Source: Massilia varians (GTDB taxonomy: Bacteria > Pseudomonadota > Gammaproteobacteria > Burkholderiales > Burkholderiaceae_D). Taken from it: DNA of 64,000 nt. Position 1 is the first letter of the stretch. The number at the start of each line of letters is the position of its first letter. Where the stretch lies: positions 2,543,001-2,607,000 of the forward strand of contig NZ_AP026966.1 of the NCBI RefSeq assembly GCF_027923905.1, in the 5' to 3' direction. Below, one piece after another: positions 38,245 through 46,220 of this stretch. Made by a program: the position numbers and the translations under genes. Under the pieces are notes generated by a model. That model did not search any database, had not been told where the DNA came from, and saw only the letters and a list, made by a program, of their open reading frames with translations.

Positions 38245-39518
38245 CAGGCCCGCATCTCTTCTTTGCCCTGGCTTTCGCCATGGCTGTCGTGCACGCGGTG
38301 GGTGCGGAAGTAACGCCAGGCCACCAGGATCGCCACCGTTTGCATGCCCGCGCACAGCAGGAAATGGCTGCCGATGCGCCAGTCGCCCGGCGGCAGGTGG
38401 CTGACGCTGGCGAGGATGACGGTGCCGATGATCGGCGTGATGATCACCCCCAGGCTGCTGATCGACTGCAGCGAACCCATGAGCTCACCCTGCTGGCCGG
38501 CGGGCGTGGCCTTGGAGACGATGGCCTGCAGCGCCGGCGTGGCGGCGAAGCCCAGCACGTTGCACAGGATGAGGGCGTACATCATCCAGCCCTGGGTCGC
38601 CAGGCCGTAGCCGAGCAGGGTCACGGCGCCCGAGGTGATCCCCATCAGCGACAGGCGCACCTCGCCGAAGCGCCGGATCAGGTGGGCCAGCAGCCAGGCC
38701 TGGACCACGGCGGACACCAGGCCGACGCAGAACATGGCGATGCCGTTGTCGCGCGGAGTCCAGTCGAAGCGGAAGGTGGTGTACAGCACCCAGGTCGACT
38801 GCAGCATCATCTGGCCGAAGGTGACCAGGGTGATGACGACGATCAGGCCGCGGATGTCGGTGCGCTGCACAAGGCGCAGCAGGGCGGCCAGGGGATTCAG
38901 GCGCGCCCAGGCGAAGGGCGGGCGCTGGCCGGGCGGGAGCGATTCCGGCACGAACAGGAAGCCGTAGACCAGGTTGGCCGCGCCCAGCAGCGCCGCCACG
39001 TAAAAGGGCAGGCGCAGGTCGCTGTTGCCGAGCAGGCCGCCGAGCATGGGGCCGCAGATGAAGCCCAGGCCGAAGGCCGCGCCGATCTTGCCGAAGCTCT
39101 TGGCGCGGTTTTCCTTGGTGGAGATGTCCGAGGCGTAGGCCGCGGCCACCGACATGCTGGCCGAGGACATGCCGCCGATCATGCGGCCGACGAACAGCCA
39201 GAACAGGCTGGGCGACCAGGCCGTGACCAGGAAGTTGACGCACATGCCGCCCATCGAATACAGCAGCACCGGGCGGCGGCCGACGCGGTCGCTCAGGGCA
39301 CCCAGGGCGGGCATGAACAGGAACTGCAGGATGCCGAAGGTCGCGGCCAGCACGCCGAACCACAGGGCCTGGTCGTCGCGCGCCGGGACAAACTGCCCGA
39401 CCAGAAGCGGCATCACCGGCACGATCAGCCCGATGCCGAGCATGTCGATGAAGATGCAGACCAGGACGAAGTTCAGTTTGCCGGGGCTGGCGATCGGCAA
39501 GGCGGTGGGGCTGGTCAT
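38244..39518 (-). CDS. MFS efflux protein, TetA-like (DHA1 family)
   Basis: The 424-residue protein has 12 membrane segments and the DHA1 motif A GALSDRVGRRPVLL between segments 2 and 3. The start LVCIFIDMLGIGLIVPVMP and the length match the tetracycline-exporter-like branch, although chromosomal members often have no drug substrate. A ribosome site (GAGG) precedes 39518. It heads a two-gene operon with the EamA transporter. Confidence 0.88.
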   Translation of the reverse strand: MTSPTALPIASPGKLNFVLVCIFIDMLGIGLIVPVMPLLVGQFVPARDDQALWFGVLAATFGILQFLFMPALGALSDRVGRRPVLLYSMGGMCVNFLVTAWSPSLFWLFVGRMIGGMSSASMSVAAAYASDISTKENRAKSFGKIGAAFGLGFICGPMLGGLLGNSDLRLPFYVAALLGAANLVYGFLFVPESLPPGQRPPFAWARLNPLAALLRLVQRTDIRGLIVVITLVTFGQMMLQSTWVLYTTFRFDWTPRDNGIAMFCVGLVSAVVQAWLLAHLIRRFGEVRLSLMGITSGAVTLLGYGLATQGWMMYALILCNVLGFAATPALQAIVSKATPAGQQGELMGSLQSISSLGVIITPIIGTVILASVSHLPPGDWRIGSHFLLCAGMQTVAILVAWRYFRTHRVHDSHGESQGKEEMRA

Positions 39519-39663
39519 AGATGCCTCGGAGGGGATGACATTCGACCATCTTAGCATTGGGCAAGCATCCTTCGGACAGGTCGGCGCCCGGCGCGTCGAA
39601 AAATTTGACAGCCGCGCCGCACGCGAATAGTGATTTCCGGTTTGCCGCCCGTTGTAACAGGTG

Positions 39664-39678
39664 TGGCCTGTCTCTTGC
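39664..39678 (+). promoter_or_regulatory. Sigma-54-type promoter of the PEP-CTERM gene
   Basis: TGGC (39664-39667) and TTGC (39675-39678) are separated by exactly seven bases, which is the -24/-12 layout of RpoN promoters, 46 bases before the PEP-CTERM start codon. The rest of the 205-base gap up to the divergent MFS gene holds no gene. Confidence 0.6.
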
Positions 39679-39723
39679 TTTTGCCAGCGGTGCCGTTCCT
39701 GGCAGCCAATATTGGGGATAAAA

Positions 39724-40389
39724 ATGACTTACCTGAAAAAGATTGCTTCCGCCTGCGCCGTCGCCGTTGCGTTCACCGCTGGCAGCGCGACCGCCGCCCC
39801 GATCGTCCTGGACTTCGAAGGGATCGGTGATTTCGTTGCGATTCATAACTTTTACAACGGCGGCACCGACGGCAACGGCGCCACCGGCACCGATTACGGT
39901 GTCAGCTTCTCCCAGGATAGCGTGGCCCTGACCGATTCCGATGCCGGCGGCTACGGCACGCTGGCCGGCATGCCCTCTGGGCTCGGCGTGCTGACCTTCT
40001 TCAGCGGCGCCGCGGCGGTCATGAACGTGGCGGCCGGCTTCGATACCCGCCTCGGTTTCCACTACGCGGCTGGGGATCCCGGGTTCGTCCGTGTGTTCGA
40101 CGGCCTGAACGGAAGCGGCAATCTGCTCGGCCAGCTCGCACTCGGCACGAACCTTGACAACTGCCTGGACGTGGACAACCTGTTCTGCAATTTCAGCCCG
40201 GTCGAACTCCTGTTCGACGGCACCGCGCGCTCGGTGGCCTTCGGCGGCCCTGCAGGCTGGCTGGTGTTCGACGACGTCAGCTTCGGCGCCGCCGAGGACG
40301 AACCGGCCCCGGTTCCCGAGCCGGCGACGCTGGCGCTGTCGATGCTGGGCCTGGCCGGATTGGCTGCCGCGCGGCGCAAGGCGCGCTAA
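39724..40389 (+). CDS. PEP-CTERM sorted exported protein
   Basis: A 221-residue protein with a signal peptide (KKIASACAVAVAFTAGSATA), a beta-rich Gly/Asp-rich body, and a C-terminal PEP-CTERM signal: VPEPATLAL, a hydrophobic stretch and the basic end ARRKAR. Such proteins are handed to an exosortase and attached to, or released with, exopolysaccharide in floc- or biofilm-forming betaproteobacteria. The exosortase itself is not in this window. The sigma-54-type promoter upstream fits known RpoN/PrsR control of PEP-CTERM genes. The function of the body is unknown. Confidence 0.92.
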   Translation: MTYLKKIASACAVAVAFTAGSATAAPIVLDFEGIGDFVAIHNFYNGGTDGNGATGTDYGVSFSQDSVALTDSDAGGYGTLAGMPSGLGVLTFFSGAAAVMNVAAGFDTRLGFHYAAGDPGFVRVFDGLNGSGNLLGQLALGTNLDNCLDVDNLFCNFSPVELLFDGTARSVAFGGPAGWLVFDDVSFGAAEDEPAPVPEPATLALSMLGLAGLAAARRKAR

Positions 40390-40405
40390 GGCAGCGCTGT
40401 CTTCC

Positions 40406-41083
40406 TCAGGCGCTTCCGGGAGCGCCGTTTTCGCGCGCGAACTCCTCGCGGAAGGCCATCAGCCGCGCCAGCCTTTCCTCGGCCAGGGCGCGCCCGGCCT
40501 CGGTCTGCATCATGCCCGGCAGCCTGGCCAGCTTGACCATGATGTGGTCGAGCGCGTAGCTGCGGTCGTCGAATTCGCGCGCGCTGCCGAGCGGATCGCT
40601 GGGGTGGGCCAGGCCTGTCCCCATGCGGCCGGCGATGTAGAACATGCGCGCCAGGCCGACCGCGCCGAGGCCGTCCAGGCGATCGGCATCCTGCACGATC
40701 TTCGCTTCCAGCGTCTCGGCCGGAATGTTGGCGGAAAAGCTGTGCGCGGCGATGGCATGGGCGACGGCGTCGAGGCGCTCGGGCGGGAAGTTCATCCACG
40801 CCAACTGGTGGCGCGCCAGCTGGGCCGAGCGGGTCGAGGCCTGGGCGCGGTCCGGGTCGTTCTTCGGCAGATTGACCAGGTCGTGCAGGTAGCAGGCGGC
40901 CATCACGACCAGGGCGTCGGCTTGCGGGTGCTGCGCCAGCAGCGCCTGGGCATTGCGCCAGACGCGCTCGAGGTGGGCGCTGTCGTGGGCGCCGTCGCCG
41001 CCGCTGCTGCCCGCGGCCAGCGCGGCCAGGCGTGGGCGCCAGGTGGCCAGATCAGTCTTCGGTTCGTTCTTGGTCGGGTGCAT
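40406..41083 (-). CDS. HD-domain phosphohydrolase
   Basis: A 225-residue metal-dependent HD-fold protein with HDSAHLERV (first His-Asp) and CYLHDLVNLPK (second HD pair), the arrangement seen in YedJ-type nucleotide or oligonucleotide phosphohydrolases. Its substrate is unknown. The gene starts inside the RNase H gene (31-base overlap), suggesting coupling. The 3' end also overlaps the terminator of the PEP-CTERM gene. The start at 41083 was chosen since the extra 57 upstream codons are non-conserved. Confidence 0.82.
   Translation of the reverse strand: MHPTKNEPKTDLATWRPRLAALAAGSSGGDGAHDSAHLERVWRNAQALLAQHPQADALVVMAACYLHDLVNLPKNDPDRAQASTRSAQLARHQLAWMNFPPERLDAVAHAIAAHSFSANIPAETLEAKIVQDADRLDGLGAVGLARMFYIAGRMGTGLAHPSDPLGSAREFDDRSYALDHIMVKLARLPGMMQTEAGRALAEERLARLMAFREEFARENGAPGSA
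40409..40431 (+). terminator. Terminator-like hairpin after the PEP-CTERM gene
   Basis: A 6-bp stem (40409-40414 with 40421-40426) is followed by GTTTT. It overlaps the last codons of the convergent HD-domain gene. Confidence 0.6.
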
Positions 41084-41762
41084 GCGTTTCCATGGTCGGT
41101 GGGGGAGGAACGGCGCGCTGCGACAGCGCGTCCGCTTCCAGGTTCTTGTGGCGCGGAATCCAGCGCAGCGTGCTGCCCGGCAGGCGGGCGAGCAGGGCGC
41201 GCGCCCGCGCGCGGTAGGCGCGCAGCGCCGGGGCACTGGCGCTGTCGGGCGCATGGACGTCGTCGATCACGACCTGGCTGTCGCCCTCGATGGCAAGCTC
41301 CGGCACGCCATGCGCGATGGCCGCTTCGAGCACGGCCAGCAGGGCCAGGTATTCCGCTTCGCTGCTGTTGCCATGGCCGGCATCGCGCGACAGCTCGATG
41401 CGCAGTCCGCCGGGCCCTTCGAGCACGGCGCCGATGCCGCAGCGGCCCGGATTGGGCCGGGCCGAACCGTCGAAGCGGGCGCGCCATGCGGGCGTGGGAG
41501 GGTTCGCCCCGCCGCGCCGGGCCAGCGCCGCCGCGGCCAGGGCGCGCCGCGCCGTGGCGCCGTGCTCGCTGCGCAGGCGCTCGGCGGCGCGCGCGGCCAG
41601 CAACCGGTCGAGCCCGGCCACGCCGGCGCGTAGGGTCAGGGTGGCGCGCAGCGCTTCGGCTTCCGGCACCCCGGTGCGGGCGGCGAGCTTGCGGCTGGCG
41701 GCGAGTTCTTCCTTGAAGGCGGCGGCAAGCAGGGCGGCGTGGTCGGGAGGAGGACAGGACAT
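41052..41762 (-). CDS. Ribonuclease HI-like protein with N-terminal helical extension
   Basis: The 236-residue product has an RNase H core at about residues 95-220 with all four acidic residues visible: FDGSARPNPG (Asp), SSEAEYLAL (Glu), IEGDSQVV (Asp) and NLEADALSQ (Asp). It belongs to the RNase HI-like group that cleaves RNA in RNA-DNA hybrids. The first about 90 residues are Ala/Arg-rich and helical, not part of the usual 150-residue enzyme; a nucleic-acid-binding role is inference. It is upstream of and overlaps the HD-domain gene. Confidence 0.85.
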   Translation of the reverse strand: MSCPPPDHAALLAAAFKEELAASRKLAARTGVPEAEALRATLTLRAGVAGLDRLLAARAAERLRSEHGATARRALAAAALARRGGANPPTPAWRARFDGSARPNPGRCGIGAVLEGPGGLRIELSRDAGHGNSSEAEYLALLAVLEAAIAHGVPELAIEGDSQVVIDDVHAPDSASAPALRAYRARARALLARLPGSTLRWIPRHKNLEADALSQRAVPPPPTMETHAPDQERTED

Positions 41763-41776
41763 CGCGCAAGGATAGC

Positions 41777-41805
41777 AAATAGGCAGCCGAAGCTGCCTGT
41801 TTTTC
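41777..41805 (-). terminator. UUCG-type terminator hairpin
   Basis: A 7-bp stem (41781-41787 with 41792-41798) is closed by a TTCG tetraloop on the minus strand, after the WXXGXW-repeat gene. The T-run is better on the plus strand, so its main direction is uncertain. Confidence 0.55.
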
Positions 41806-41824
41806 CGTTGCTGGAGCGCCCCGA

Positions 41825-42454
41825 TCAGCGGCGGTAGGGATTGTCCGGACGGCTGTCGTAGCGGTTCGGGACCCCGTCGCCGTCGATGTCGCGGTCGCGG
41901 CGGTTGCGGATGCCGTCGTTGTCGAGGTCGCGGTCGCGGTAGTTCGGCACGCCGTCGCGGTCGGTGTCGCGGTAGCCGCGGCGCTCGTAGCGGTCGGGGA
42001 TGCCGTCGCGGTCGCGATCATAGCGGCGCCAGTCGCGGTAGTAGCCGTCGCGGCCATCGCGGTAGTAGTCGCGTCCGTCGCGGTAGCCGCCGGCGTACAC
42101 CGGTGCATAGCCGCGCCGCTCGTAACGGTCGGGGACGCCGTTGCGGTCGCGGTCCCAGCGGGCCGGCTCCATGTACCAGCCGCCGCCGCGCTGCTGCCAG
42201 CGCGGCGCGTAGTACACGTAACCCGGGCGGGCGGCGACGTAGCGGCCCGGCACCCAGGCATGGCGGTGGCCGCGCCACTCCCAGTAGCCGGGCGCCCAGA
42301 CATGGCCATGGCGCGGTCCGGGGATGCGTTCATAGATGGGCGCGGGCGGGGCCGAGCCGATATAAATTTGGAAATCGGTCTGCGCCATCGACGGCAGCGG
42401 TGCGAAGGCGGCGCCAAGGGCGATCAGGGCAGCGAGGGTGAACGTGGGTTTCAT
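41825..42454 (-). CDS. Exported WXXGXW-repeat protein with calcium-type acidic repeats
   Basis: A 209-residue secreted protein with signal peptide ending near PLPSMA. The first half has two WXxGxW-type repeats (VWAPGYWEWRGHRHAW, VPGRY) as in small envelope proteins often annotated YXWGXW or BcpO-like. The second half is a run of repeats of the form DRDxDGIPDRYERRG, close to thrombospondin type-3/EF-hand-like calcium-binding motifs. The combination is a fusion of two low-complexity units. GGAG precedes the start. Confidence 0.75.
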   Translation of the reverse strand: MKPTFTLAALIALGAAFAPLPSMAQTDFQIYIGSAPPAPIYERIPGPRHGHVWAPGYWEWRGHRHAWVPGRYVAARPGYVYYAPRWQQRGGGWYMEPARWDRDRNGVPDRYERRGYAPVYAGGYRDGRDYYRDGRDGYYRDWRRYDRDRDGIPDRYERRGYRDTDRDGVPNYRDRDLDNDGIRNRRDRDIDGDGVPNRYDSRPDNPYRR

Positions 42455-42537
42455 GTCGGGTCTCCAGATCCAGGAACGGATGACCCACTATATCGCCGGG
42501 AACCGGCGCCAGGCAGCGCTGAAGCAGATACTTACAA

Positions 42538-42586
42538 GTGATACAGATCGGGAGCCGGGCTCCGCAGTAGCGTGATACAAATCGGG
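42538..42586 (-). promoter_or_regulatory. Pair of 15-base direct repeats upstream of the WXXGXW gene
   Basis: GTGATACAGATCGGG (42538-42552) and GTGATACAAATCGGG (42572-42586) match at 14 of 15 positions with starts 34 bases apart (about three helical turns), 84-132 bases before the start of the exported repeat protein. A GGAGCC/GGCTCC inverted repeat lies between. They look like tandem operator half-sites. Confidence 0.45.
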
Positions 42587-42641
42587 CCGTAATGGGCCGC
42601 CCGCTGTCGCGCCGCGGCGACAACGGGCAGGCCTGCGGCAC

Positions 42642-42857
42642 TCATCCGCGGCTCCCCGCAGCCTGCTTTTCTTCGCTCGACAGGCGCTTGGCGCTGACCG
42701 TCACGACCGCCATCTTGTCGCCGCTGGCGACCATGGCCGCGTCGGCGCTGTAGTTGCGGGCCTGGGCTTCCGGAATGGTGTCGATCAGGTAGCTGCCCGA
42801 GACGGCGAGGCTCATCGCGACGAGGAAGACGGCTTCCATATGCTTCATGATGTTCAT
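42642..42857 (-). CDS. Small exported or membrane-anchored protein
   Basis: A 71-residue protein, unrecognised, with one hydrophobic segment (about residues 8-24) and a polar tail rich in Ala/Ser/Lys. AAGGAG precedes the ATG at good spacing, which supports it despite its size. It lies 187 bases upstream of the WXXGXW gene on the same strand and is divergent from the penicillin-binding-like gene. Confidence 0.65.
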   Translation of the reverse strand: MNIMKHMEAVFLVAMSLAVSGSYLIDTIPEAQARNYSADAAMVASGDKMAVVTVSAKRLSSEEKQAAGSRG

Positions 42858-43076
42858 GGTATTTCTCCTTGCAGGTGGGTTGTCGATGTGTGCACTGTAG
42901 GCCAAGCCAATCCGGGCCGCGAGCGGCGTGCGACGGGACGCGGAAAACGGGGAACAAGCTGTCGAAAAATGCGCGTGAACGTGCGCGCGCTTCCTTGCGG
43001 CGGATGGGTTTCACCCGCCCCCGGCTAGGTGTCTGCGAGGCGGCCGCCACCGCGCCGCGCCTATCGCGACCCACCG

Positions 43077-46000
43077 ATGCCAGCCACGTTCAGCACACTC
43101 ATGGATTCCTTCGCCGCCGGCCGCACGGCGCGGCGGCGCGCGCGCAACCTGCGGCTCGGCGCCGGGCCCGGTAGAAGGGTTCGGCTGCCGGTCACACCGT
43201 GGTTGCTGCTGGCCTGCGCCGCGGCGCTGCTCGGCGCCATCGTGCTGGCGAAGGCGGCGCGCACGCTGGCATCTTCCAGCGCGCACGCGGCGGCGGGCGA
43301 GTCGCCGGCGCTGTCCGCGTTTCAGCCGCTGCTGGGCGGCGTGACCGTGCGCGTGCCGCGCGAGCCCGGCATCGAGATCGTCCAGCACGGCGCCAGCGCG
43401 CTGGTGGTCGCCTCGCAGATGCGCCTGGCGCCTCCGGTGCGGGTCGACCTGTGCGCGCAGCCGGTGCGCATCGGCTATCCCTTCTCCGAGGCGGCCGCAG
43501 CGGGGCCGGCGCGCAGCGTGTTGCTGGCCGCGCCGGGCTCCGCCATGCCGCGTGTGGACCTGCGCGTCGACGCCAGGGGCGCCGTGCGGCTGGCCTGGAA
43601 TGCGGGGAGCGGCCGGGCCGCCTGGGTCGGCGACGCCGGCAATGGCGGCGTCGTGCGCGGCGCGCGTGGCGCAGGCCTGTTGGGCACGTCGGGCTGGCTG
43701 GTGTGGCGCGACGGCGCGCTCAGGCTGACGCGGCGGGCCAGCAGCGGCTGTCCCTCGGCCGGCGAACTGCTGGTGCAGCGCGCGGCCGTCGGCCAGGGCG
43801 CGGCCGGCGCACTGGTGCAGGCCTTCGGCCCCGGCACGGCGCTGCCGGCGCTGCAGCTTAGCGCCGGCGAACATCGGGTGCCGGCCAAGCCACCGCGCGG
43901 CCTGGAAGACGCCTTGCTGTTCGAGCAACTGCAGGCGCGCGGACTGGTCCGCCTGGGAAGCGACGGCCTGGCCGAGGTGGCGCCGCGCGACCTGGCCACC
44001 TGGACGATGGCCAGCCCCGACGCACGCGCGCCGCTGCCGGACTGGGAACAAGCGCGCCTCGACGAGGAAGGCCGCAAGCTGCTGGTGCGCCTGTACTACC
44101 GCGCCGACGGCGCCTTCGTGCGCGAGCAGCTGCGCGTGTTCAACAGCGAGCGCCGCCTGCTGGCCTGGCGCGTGCGCGCGCACAGCCGGCAGCTGTGGCA
44201 AGCCAGCGTCGGCGGCGTGCCGGTGGCGCAGGACGACGGTCTGCCGGTGGCCGCCATGCGCCTGTTCGCGCGCCTGCCGGAAGGCTGGGCGCCGTGGGCG
44301 CGGGTGGGGGCCTGGGACGGCGGCGGCCACGCCGCGACTGCGCGCCTGAGCCTGGACACGGCCGCACCGACCGAACTGCTGCTGGCCGGCCGACTGCGCC
44401 GCGTAGAGGGAGCGAGCGCCTCCGTGAGCGGCGTGTGCGACGGGCGCGCCTGCCGCGAGCGCGACGCCGTCCAGCGCGTGCTCCTGACGCCCCTGCCGGG
44501 CGCGCAGCGCATCGTGCTCGAGGTCGAGCCGCTCGAACTGGCCCGGCTCTCGGGCAAGGCCGACGCCGCCTACCGCCACGTGCGCGCCGAGGGCGGCCGC
44601 CTGGCCTGGCAGGCGCTGCACGGGTCGCACGCCGCGGCGCGCCCGGCCCTGGCCGAGGTCCGGCTCAGCGCCCGTAATGGCGAAAGCCTGTGGACGGATG
44701 GCAGGCCCAGCGCCGCGGCCCAGGCCGCCGGCCTGGCGCCGCTCCTGGGCGTGCATCGCGACCATGCGTCCAGCGTGGCCGGCATGCTGGCCCGGCTGCC
44801 GGGCAGCCGCCACGCGGCGCGCCTGAGCCTGGACCTGCCCCTGCAGGAAGCGGCCCAGGCGGTGCTGGATTGCGTCGGCCTGCGCCAGGGTCGCTGGGAC
44901 GGCAAGCGCTGCCTCGGCGCGGGCAGCGTCCCGGACGGGCGCCAGGCCGGCCTGGTGCTGCTCGATGCCGGCAATGGCGACGTGCTGGCCGCGGCCGGCG
45001 GCGGCACGGGTGCGGCGGACGCGTCGCGCTGGCCGGAAATCCGCGACTTCGATCGTGCCGATCCCGCGCGCAGCCCCTTGCGCCTGCCGGCCTTCCAGCA
45101 CGACGGCGGCGCTCGGCGTGCGCCCGGCTCGACCTTCAAGGTGGTCACGGCCCTCGGACTGGAGGCGGCCGCGCGTGGCGACGCCCGCCTGCAGCAGCTG
45201 CTGGCCGGCATGCCCCTGGGGGCGATCGACGCCATGGCGGGCGAGGCGGGCTACGGTTTTCGCACCGGCGCGCCCAGCTATCCGCAAGCAGGGGGCGCGC
45301 GCATCACCAACTTTCGCGAACAGCTGGCCGGCAGCCGCGCGGTCGAGGGCCGCTTCGGGCTGGCCCAGGCGCTGGCGCACAGCGTGAACACCTGGTTCGC
45401 CTGGACCGCCGAACTGGGCGACCATAGCCTGGGCGGCGCGCCGCAGGGCGGAGTGCCGGGCGTGCGCGAGATCGAGCCTGGCGCGCTGGATGCGCTGCGC
45501 CCGGTCGCCGGCATGGCGCGCCGGCTCGGTTTCGGCACGCCGCTGCGCCTCGACGGCGGCCTGCTGCCGCCGGACTTCGCCTGGTCCGCCTGGGATGCGC
45601 TGCAGGCCAGTGCGTCCATGCTGGACCCGATCCAGACCCGCCATGAGGTGCGCCAGATGGCGATCGGCCTGCGCATGCAGGCGACGCCGCTGCAGATGGC
45701 GCTGGCCGCCGCCGCGGTCGGGCAGGGCCGGATCGTGACGCCGCGCCTGCTGCTGGAGCTGGACGGACGCAAGGCGGCAGCCGAACCGGGCGCGGAACTG
45801 GGCGTGCGCCTCGACCGGGTGCGGGCCGGCATGAAGGGCGTGATCGATGGCGGCACCGCGGCCGGGGCGTTTCGCGGCAAGGAGTTCGACGGCTTGCAGG
45901 CCGGCCTGTTCGGCAAGACCGGCACCGCGCCGACCGGCGAGGATGGCATGGCAACCGTCTGGTTCATGGGCTGGCTGGAACCGGGCAGCCTGCCGGGCCA

Positions 46001-46130
46001 GACCCGCCGGCTCGCCTTTGCCGTCTTCGTCAGCGAGTCCAGGCTGACGGGCGGCGCCCATGCTGCACCGGTCCTTGCCGGCTTGTTGCGTTCCATGCAA
46101 GCGCAATCCCTCGAACAGAAGGGGGATTGA
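43077..46130 (+). CDS. Penicillin-binding-like transpeptidase with large unique N-terminal region
   Basis: The 1017-residue product has one membrane segment near the N-terminus (PVTPWLLLACAAALLGAIVL), then about 550 residues of beta-rich periplasmic sequence I cannot assign, then a transpeptidase domain. Its active site reads PGSTFKVV (Ser-x-x-Lys, about residue 685), SVNTWF (about 768) and FGKTGTAPT (about 945), all three canonical motifs. VLLDAGNGDVLAAAG precedes it as in monofunctional PBPs. No dimerisation domain like PBP2/PBP3 is recognisable. It opens the seven-gene locus and may link peptidoglycan state to kinase signalling. A GTG start at 43029 is also possible. Confidence 0.85.
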   Translation: MPATFSTLMDSFAAGRTARRRARNLRLGAGPGRRVRLPVTPWLLLACAAALLGAIVLAKAARTLASSSAHAAAGESPALSAFQPLLGGVTVRVPREPGIEIVQHGASALVVASQMRLAPPVRVDLCAQPVRIGYPFSEAAAAGPARSVLLAAPGSAMPRVDLRVDARGAVRLAWNAGSGRAAWVGDAGNGGVVRGARGAGLLGTSGWLVWRDGALRLTRRASSGCPSAGELLVQRAAVGQGAAGALVQAFGPGTALPALQLSAGEHRVPAKPPRGLEDALLFEQLQARGLVRLGSDGLAEVAPRDLATWTMASPDARAPLPDWEQARLDEEGRKLLVRLYYRADGAFVREQLRVFNSERRLLAWRVRAHSRQLWQASVGGVPVAQDDGLPVAAMRLFARLPEGWAPWARVGAWDGGGHAATARLSLDTAAPTELLLAGRLRRVEGASASVSGVCDGRACRERDAVQRVLLTPLPGAQRIVLEVEPLELARLSGKADAAYRHVRAEGGRLAWQALHGSHAAARPALAEVRLSARNGESLWTDGRPSAAAQAAGLAPLLGVHRDHASSVAGMLARLPGSRHAARLSLDLPLQEAAQAVLDCVGLRQGRWDGKRCLGAGSVPDGRQAGLVLLDAGNGDVLAAAGGGTGAADASRWPEIRDFDRADPARSPLRLPAFQHDGGARRAPGSTFKVVTALGLEAAARGDARLQQLLAGMPLGAIDAMAGEAGYGFRTGAPSYPQAGGARITNFREQLAGSRAVEGRFGLAQALAHSVNTWFAWTAELGDHSLGGAPQGGVPGVREIEPGALDALRPVAGMARRLGFGTPLRLDGGLLPPDFAWSAWDALQASASMLDPIQTRHEVRQMAIGLRMQATPLQMALAAAAVGQGRIVTPRLLLELDGRKAAAEPGAELGVRLDRVRAGMKGVIDGGTAAGAFRGKEFDGLQAGLFGKTGTAPTGEDGMATVWFMGWLEPGSLPGQTRRLAFAVFVSESRLTGGAHAAPVLAGLLRSMQAQSLEQKGD

Positions 46131-46220
46131 CCGCCATCTGCGCGCCCGGATTTTGTGTTTGTATGGCATCATCTGTTGACAATCCGCTTGTGCGCGGACG
46201 GCCATGAGGATGAGGAAGGT

